Under the pieces are notes generated by a model. It worked only from the letters and a program-made list of their open reading frames with translations, ran no database searches and was not told the DNA's origin. Shown piece after piece: positions 59,484-64,000 of a DNA stretch of 64,000 nucleotides; the stretch's first letter is position 1; each line of letters opens with the position of its first letter. Made by a program: the position numbers and the translations under genes. The DNA is from Proteus vulgaris (GTDB taxonomy: Bacteria > Pseudomonadota > Gammaproteobacteria > Enterobacterales > Enterobacteriaceae), in assembly GCF_033708015.1 (NCBI RefSeq), contig NZ_CP137921.1, positions 62,001-126,000 of the forward strand. Direction: 5' to 3'.

Positions 59484-59870
59484 ATGAACCAAGTAGCTAA
59501 ATTGGACCTCGCCCAAATCCGTCAACAAGCCATCAATGATGGTCTGCTGGTGGACCAATCTTCCATCGGTAAACAAGCTGGTTTCCTGACCAATGTGGCA
59601 GTGACCCCGGCAATTGTCGATGGAGTATTTGGTGCAGATGGTAAGCACTCGGTAGAAGACTTCCTTTTCATGTTTTTGCAGCTTTGTGTTGCTCAAACAA
59701 AGGTCGCTTTTACCGACAACAAGAATTGGGGAAAGATTCGTCTTTATTACCCCATGCCCACTGTAGATGGCTTTTTCAAACCCACTGAGGTTGTGATTAA
59801 GTCAGATCCTGTAACCGCAGATGTCACAATCATGATGGCCTCGGAAGAGGGCGCTCATTTGTGCTTGTGA
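59484..59870 (+). CDS. hypothetical protein
   Basis: The 128-residue product is soluble with a helical start. TTGGAG precedes the ATG. A terminator-like hairpin follows. No family is recognised. Confidence 0.62.
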   Translation: MNQVAKLDLAQIRQQAINDGLLVDQSSIGKQAGFLTNVAVTPAIVDGVFGADGKHSVEDFLFMFLQLCVAQTKVAFTDNKNWGKIRLYYPMPTVDGFFKPTEVVIKSDPVTADVTIMMASEEGAHLCL

Positions 59871-59882
59871 TATTCACAAAAT

Positions 59883-59910
59883 TCGCCTCCGTTTCGGGGG
59901 CGACCTTTTT
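59883..59910 (+). terminator. hairpin terminator before the primase leader
   Basis: TCGCC-tccgtttcggg-GGCGA is followed by CCTTTTT. Confidence 0.7.
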
Positions 59911-60047
59911 AAACCCCTCGCCGGGGAGAACTCCCCGGCTGGGGAGCCTCCTTGGCACATTCTCCCGGTGTCGGGGTTTCCTTAAAACCCTGGCGACGGG
60001 GGTTTAAGGAAGCCTCGATGCTGGGGTTCACGCTAAGGAGAAAACCT
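59911..60047 (+). promoter_or_regulatory. long structured leader of the primase gene
   Basis: This is about twice the usual leader length. It contains GCCGGGGAG-AA-CTCCCCGGC, a strong hairpin, then further complementary runs (GGGTTTCCTTAAAACCC, GGTTTAAGGAAGCC). TAAGGAG precedes the ATG at 60048. Confidence 0.5.
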
Positions 60048-61775
60048 ATGTCTTACTACAAAGCTGACACCGTTCGTGAAGCTGCAAACGGAAACTGGCT
60101 ATTCATCCTGGCGGCCCTAGCGCCCCATCTTGAACCAGCTCTCCGTAAACCTGGTCGTCATGTTTCTTGTCCTATCCACGGCGGGAAAGATGGCTTCCGA
60201 CTGTTCAAGGATGCCCACCTGACTGGTGGCGGCGTATGCAATACATGCGGTGCCAATCATGATGGTTTTGAGCTGCTGATGTGGCTCAATAACTGGGACT
60301 TTAAACAGTGCCTGAGCGAGGTTGGTGATTATCTGGGCGTTGAGAAAGAGCAACCCCAGTATCAACAAGCCGCTGCACCGACACGAGCTCCTGTCCAGGC
60401 CAAAGCGCCTGTTCAGCAAGAGCCTATGAAGGTGAATAACAAGGTTCTCGATTCCAAGAATCGTAAAAAATCCATTGCCGGTACTCTGATTGCCCACGGT
60501 AAAGCTCCTTATGAGCATAACGAAGACAACGAGCTCAGCTACTTTGCCTTCATCCGTGACAAGAGCGGTTTGGAACGCACCATCTGGGGCGTGGATCTTG
60601 AAAGAGCCATTGGTGAAAGTGAAGCCAAGTATGGGGATGAGATCGTCATGACAAACCTCGGGCGCGAGCCTGTAACTGTCGTCGTTGAAGTTAAGGACGA
60701 GCAGGGGAATGTTGTGAGAGAACAACCTATGCAAACGCATCGCAACACCTGGCTGGTGGAACGTCGCGGCGCTACGGTAACGCAGTTCCGCGCTCGCTCG
60801 AACGGTGGTGTTGAGCCGGTGAGTCACCATGTTGAGTCGGCCCCTGTGGTCAACCGCAAGGTAGAAACTCCGGCACCGCAAGTACAACCTGCGGCCACAC
60901 AACCGGAAGAGCAAAGCAGCGAAAATAAGCCGAAAGTTGTTCCGATGTTTCGTGAACAACCTAAGCCTTGGTTGCTTGAGCTCCAAGAAGAAATGGAGAA
61001 GAGAATGGAGCGCGAACGCGCTTACAGTGCTCGTCTCCGTGAGAAAATCGAGAAGGTATGGAACGAGTGTTTGCCGTTCTCCAGTCATGTGACTGAGCCA
61101 ATGCGTCTGTACTTCAAAAACCGCGAGCTGCTGTTCAAAGTTGATGAAGTAGAAAAAACAGACTGTCTGCGGTTCAATCCGGCTATGGCCTACTACGACG
61201 AAGATGGCAATGAAGTTGGGAAATTCCCGGCTATCGTCTGCGCTATCCGAGATGTGGAAGGCAACCTGGTAACGCTCCACCGCACCTATCTCACCCAAAA
61301 CGGTAAAAAAGCCAAGGTCGGCAACGCCAAAAAGATGATGCCCATTCCTGACGGTTTGGATGTCAATGGCGCGGCCATCCGCCTCGGTGAACCGACTGAG
61401 GGTATCCTGGGTGTTGCAGAAGGGCTGGAAACAGCTCTGTCAGCTTATCGAGTCACTCAAATCCCGGTTTGGTCAACGGTCAATGCCACCCTAATGGAGT
61501 CCTTCGAGGTTCCAGAAGGTGTTCACACCGTACTGATCTGGGCTGACAAAGATAAGTCTGTGACTGGGGAGAAGTCAGCGAACGTGCTGAAAGCCAAGCT
61601 GGAGAAGCGCGGCATTCGTGTGTACGTCCTGCTGCCTAAGCTCCCGATCCCGCCCAGAGCGAAAGGGATTGACTGGAACGATGTCCTGATGAGTCAGGGA
61701 AGCCTCGGTTTCCCGAATGCTCGCTACCTGCGCGATTTCATTGCGAGAAGGAGAGCTGAGTATGGCCGTCATTGA
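60048..61775 (+). CDS. DNA primase with zinc-binding and Toprim domains
   Basis: The 575-residue protein has an N-terminal zinc-binding motif (CPIHGGKDGFR, then CNTCGANHDG, about residues 41-70). A Pro/Gln-rich middle follows. The C-terminal Toprim-type domain contains GVAEGLETALSA near residue 458 and LIWADKDKSVTGEK near 490. This matches phage/plasmid primases that prime the transferred strand in the recipient. The ATG at 60048 after TAAGGAG is chosen over 59952. It overlaps the next gene by 14 bp. Confidence 0.88.
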   Translation: MSYYKADTVREAANGNWLFILAALAPHLEPALRKPGRHVSCPIHGGKDGFRLFKDAHLTGGGVCNTCGANHDGFELLMWLNNWDFKQCLSEVGDYLGVEKEQPQYQQAAAPTRAPVQAKAPVQQEPMKVNNKVLDSKNRKKSIAGTLIAHGKAPYEHNEDNELSYFAFIRDKSGLERTIWGVDLERAIGESEAKYGDEIVMTNLGREPVTVVVEVKDEQGNVVREQPMQTHRNTWLVERRGATVTQFRARSNGGVEPVSHHVESAPVVNRKVETPAPQVQPAATQPEEQSSENKPKVVPMFREQPKPWLLELQEEMEKRMERERAYSARLREKIEKVWNECLPFSSHVTEPMRLYFKNRELLFKVDEVEKTDCLRFNPAMAYYDEDGNEVGKFPAIVCAIRDVEGNLVTLHRTYLTQNGKKAKVGNAKKMMPIPDGLDVNGAAIRLGEPTEGILGVAEGLETALSAYRVTQIPVWSTVNATLMESFEVPEGVHTVLIWADKDKSVTGEKSANVLKAKLEKRGIRVYVLLPKLPIPPRAKGIDWNDVLMSQGSLGFPNARYLRDFIARRRAEYGRH

Positions 61776-62040
61776 TGTCTCGAAGGTTGATACAACGCCT
61801 GGTAACGACGCGGTGTGCCCCTTCTCTCCCCCTGAGGGGTGGGAGGGGGACTCTGCGGCCTACGTTGAGCTTATGCGGTCTCGGTATCGTCATCTGATGC
61901 ACGGCCAGAGAATGATGGTGACAGCCTCCTTCGCAAGAAGGGAGCCTATCCAAGTTACTGGCCCGTTTGCTGATGAAGCGACGAAGATCATTAACTCAAT
62001 GAAGATGAACAAGGCGAAGCCAACAGCTTTGTCTGCCTAA
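61762..62040 (+). CDS. small hypothetical protein after the primase
   Basis: The 92-residue product overlaps the primase end by 14 bp, with AAGGAGAGCTGAGT before the ATG. It has a basic C-terminal half. The family is not recognised. Confidence 0.6.
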   Translation: MAVIDVSKVDTTPGNDAVCPFSPPEGWEGDSAAYVELMRSRYRHLMHGQRMMVTASFARREPIQVTGPFADEATKIINSMKMNKAKPTALSA

Positions 62041-62044
62041 AACT

Positions 62045-62112
62045 TTAACCCTGAGGGGGTGTTCATGCCCTCTCAGGCATGATTCGCCTCCTCTTCAACT
62101 ATGGAGGTAATC
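62045..62112 (+). promoter_or_regulatory. three-arm leader of the interrupted gene
   Basis: CATGATT-cg-CCTCC (62078-62091) pairs with GGAGG-t-AATCATG (62103-62115): 12 bp with a small internal loop, covering the ribosome site and start codon. Confidence 0.7.
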
Positions 62113-62238
62113 ATGAAAAAGTTTTTGCGTATTAAGACGTGGTTTGTGCGTCTTTTCTCTCCTGACAAGAAGACTCTGGGAGCTATCGGTGAAGACCTGC
62201 GTAAGGTCGCCGTAACAGCCATCGGTGTCGGTATTGTA
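62113..62238 (+). pseudogene. small membrane-protein gene cut by transposon insertion
   Basis: The first 42 codons (MKKFLRIKTWFVRLFSPDKK... ending in a hydrophobic VAVTAIGVGIVG) are intact. The Tn21-type terminal repeat starts at 62239, so the remaining frame to 62334 is transposon and IS sequence. The plasmid gene is therefore truncated and its 3' part should lie beyond the resistance island. Confidence 0.7.
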
Positions 62239-62260
62239 GGGGTCGTCTCAGAAAACGGAA
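62239..62260 (+). repeat. outer part of the interrupted terminal inverted repeat
   Basis: The first 22 bases of the Tn21-type 38-bp repeat lie to the left of the IS. Confidence 0.88.
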
Positions 62261-63587
62261 TCTATGGTCACTCCCGTTTTTGCAACACCGATTTTGACGA
62301 CAAGTTGGCTTGCTTGAATCTATCCGGCGTCTGAATGGGATTTTATTCCCGCGCCTTGATGAGTTCCGCGCCTGATGAACCTCCAGAAAATATACGGCTT
62401 CAATGAGCCTTTCCGTTTTACAGGTTCCTCAACAGGCCGGTGGGCCGTTAGTATCATCAATATCAGTATTCGCAAAACCAGATCAGTAATTCTTTAAACC
62501 GGTGTATTTCTGCCGTTATGCTACATAAGTTTGCTGTCGTGCCGTTAGGGCCCAGGCTATTCTGGCCAGCTTGTTTGCCAGAGCACAAGTGACGACAAAG
62601 TTGCTTTTCCGGCACAGTAAATCCCTGACCCAATCGGCCAATTTGCCAGACTGGTGTTCCAGTTTTTGTATGAATACCCTGGCACATTGAACCAACAAAG
62701 TTCGGATCTTTTTATTACCTCGCTTACTAATTCCCAGCAATGTCGTCCTACCTCCCGTGCTGTACTGCCGAGGTACAAGCCCTGTTGCCGCCGCAAAGTC
62801 ACGGCTGCTGGCGTACTGCTTCCCGTCGCCAATCTCAGTTGAAATAGTACTCGCTGTCAGTGTTCCGACGCAGGGAATGCTCAGCAAGCGCTGTCCAACC
62901 TCATCTTCGTCCAACTTTCGTTTCAACTGGGATTCCAAATCTTTAATCTGCTCAACAAGATAGTGATAATGCTGTTGTAATTTCAGCAATAACTGGCTGA
63001 GGTAAAGAGGCAAACTATTATCCTCAAGAATGGTACTCAGTCGGCTAATAACGGCAGCTCCTCGGGGAACGCTAATGCCAAATTCCAGCAGAAAAGCATG
63101 CATTTGATTGGTTGTTTTTACCTTATCCTGAACCAGGGATTCACGGACACGATGCAGAGCCCGCATTGCCTGCTGAGATTCCGTTCTGGGCTGCACAAAA
63201 CGCATAGACGGACGCGATGCAGCTTCACAAATAGCTTCGGCGTCGACAAAGTCGTTTTTATTGCTTTTAACGAACGGGCGGACAAATTGTGGTGATATCA
63301 GCTTTGGGGAATGCCCCAACTCTTCCAACTTGCGTGCCATAAAGTGAGAACCGCCACAGGCTTCCATTGCGATGGTTGTAGCGGGGCATGTCGCCAAAAA
63401 TTCGATCAACTTTGGCCGGGTAAATTTTTTACGGTAAACAGCCTTCCCGCGACGATCCTGGCAATGAATATGGAAAGAGTTTTTACCCAGATCGATACCA
63501 ATGAGCGCAATGTTTTCCATGATAGTTCTCCGAATGAAAGCCTGTCCTCAGCATAGTACCGGGAAGGAGGGAGTGACCATCTCATTA
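62261..63587 (-). mobile_element. IS110-family (IS1111 group) IS4321/IS5075-like element
   Basis: The element spans 1327 bp between the two halves of the terminal repeat; the ends are uncertain by about 1 bp. It has the subterminal inverted repeats typical of the IS1111 group (GGTCACTCCC at 62266-62275, GGGAGTGACC at 63569-63578) and one transposase gene. IS4321/IS5075 are known to target Tn21-family terminal repeats at this position. Bases 62261-62515 carry no gene. Confidence 0.9.
62516..63520 (-). CDS. tnpA: IS110/IS1111-type DEDD transposase
   Basis: The 334-residue protein has the N-terminal DEDD (RuvC-like) domain: IGIDLGKNSF (D), AMEACGGSHF (E), NDFVDAEAI (D, D). The C-terminal Transposase_20 region has the family serine near LLGISKRGNKKIR. 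It appears intact. Confidence 0.92.
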   Translation of the reverse strand: MENIALIGIDLGKNSFHIHCQDRRGKAVYRKKFTRPKLIEFLATCPATTIAMEACGGSHFMARKLEELGHSPKLISPQFVRPFVKSNKNDFVDAEAICEAASRPSMRFVQPRTESQQAMRALHRVRESLVQDKVKTTNQMHAFLLEFGISVPRGAAVISRLSTILEDNSLPLYLSQLLLKLQQHYHYLVEQIKDLESQLKRKLDEDEVGQRLLSIPCVGTLTASTISTEIGDGKQYASSRDFAAATGLVPRQYSTGGRTTLLGISKRGNKKIRTLLVQCARVFIQKLEHQSGKLADWVRDLLCRKSNFVVTCALANKLARIAWALTARQQTYVA

Positions 63588-63603
63588 AATAAAGCACGCT
63601 AAG
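63588..63603 (+). repeat. inner part of the interrupted terminal inverted repeat
   Basis: AATAAAGCACGCTAAG completes the 38-bp repeat. The merR stop codon lies inside it. Confidence 0.88.
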
Positions 63604-64000
63604 GCATAGCTGACCTTGCCAGGCCTGCTTCGCCCTGTAGTGACGCGATCAACGGGCAGGAAACATTCCCCTTTCGTGCATGGCAGGCGCACACGAGTTC
63701 AGACAGCACGGTTTCCATGCGCGCCAAGTCGGCCATCTTCTCGCGCACGTCCTTGAGCTTGTGTTCGGCCAGGCTGCTGGCCTCCTCGCAGTGGGTGCCA
63801 TCGTCGAGCCGCAACAGCTCGGCAATCTCGTCCAGACTGAACCCCAGCCGCTGTGCCGATTTCACGAATTTCACCCGAACCACGTCCGCCTCCCCATAGC
63901 GGCGGATGCTGCCGTAAGGCTTGTCCGGTTCCCGCAACAGGCCCTTGCGCTGATAGAAGCGGATTGTCTCCACGTTGACCCCGGCCGCCTTGGCAAAAAC
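63599..64000 (-). CDS. merR: mercury-responsive regulator MerR (5' end outside window)
   Basis: The visible 133 residues have the MerR winged-helix start ([12 protein letters not shown]), the dimerisation helix and the Hg(II)-binding cysteines: one in [10 protein letters not shown] and two in [13 protein letters not shown]. The reading frame continues to the window edge, so about 11 N-terminal residues are missing. MerR represses and, with Hg(II), activates the divergent mer operon. Several residues ([14 protein letters not shown]) look more like the Tn21 than the Tn501 form, from memory. Confidence 0.95.

Larger units (their letters stand above)
62239..64000. mobile_element. mer end of a Tn21-type transposon (partial)
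   Basis: The 38-bp Tn21-family inverted repeat begins GGGGTCGTCTCAGAAAACGG at 62239, is split by the IS, and ends AATAAAGCACGCTAAG at 63588-63603. merR follows on the minus strand, the standard mer-end order. The rest of the transposon lies outside the window. TTGTA at 62234-62238 is the candidate 5-bp target duplication. Confidence 0.88.

Noticed and set aside
60117..61298. Leftward 393-codon ORF
   Set aside because: It lies wholly antisense to the primase gene, whose zinc and Toprim motifs are clear.
1..64000. tRNA or rRNA genes and an origin of replication
   Set aside because: I saw no cloverleaf or rRNA sequence, and no iterons or replication initiator gene; these parts of the plasmid probably lie outside the window.

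Overview
The window reads as part of a large conjugative IncC (A/C2) resistance plasmid of Gammaproteobacteria. The evidence is an F-like type IV secretion operon in the IncA/C and SXT gene order (traI-traD-traJ, traLEKBVA, a giant surface-protein gene, dsbC, traC, trhF, traW, traU, traN), the following ssb-bet-exo and cobS/cobT-like accessory genes, and repeated GCCC-nnnnn-GGGC boxes that match my memory of the AcaCD operator. The giant gene between traA and dsbC is 1832 codons long if read from the ATG at 17661. That is the length I recall for orf1832, the marker of type 1 IncC plasmids.

Layout. 1-4.9 kb: a small P-loop gene, an ASCH-like gene, then leftward genes for an exported protein, a TopB-type topoisomerase III and a lipoprotein. 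5.0-12.5 kb: MOBH relaxase TraI, coupling protein TraD and a run of small membrane and exported proteins. 12.6-33.1 kb: the mating-pair-formation genes in several AcaCD-box-driven blocks, including an unusual EAL-domain gene set between traW and traU with 4-bp overlaps. 33.1-34.8 kb: two leftward genes (a lipoprotein and a DUF1845-like protein). 34.9-62.2 kb: about 35 mostly small accessory genes, all rightward. They include an AAA+/VWA pair (CobS/CobT-like) with a DUF3150 partner, SSB, Bet, Exo, two DNA methyltransferases, a small ferredoxin, a DndC-like PP-loop protein, an HD nucleotidase and a Toprim primase. 62.2-64 kb: the mer end of a Tn21-type transposon whose terminal inverted repeat is split by an IS110-family (IS1111-group, IS4321/IS5075-like) element. 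merR runs off the window.

The most striking content is RNA-level architecture in the 34.9-62.2 kb region. First, eight copies of a tandem two-hairpin element with a constant TAGCTGG loop and compensatory stem changes sit at operon starts and within the operon. Two of them begin exactly 49 bp after AcaCD boxes, so they would be the first RNA made. By analogy with phage HK022 put sites I suggest a cis-acting antitermination or processing RNA. Second, most genes carry a private 60-75 nt leader with three mutually complementary arms (A:B and B:C), where B:C pairing covers or abuts the Shine-Dalgarno and start codon. The arm sequences differ from gene to gene but the pairing is kept. I do not know of a description of either element, though Rfam or the literature may hold one.

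All assignments come from reading the sequence by eye and from remembered family motifs. No database search was run.
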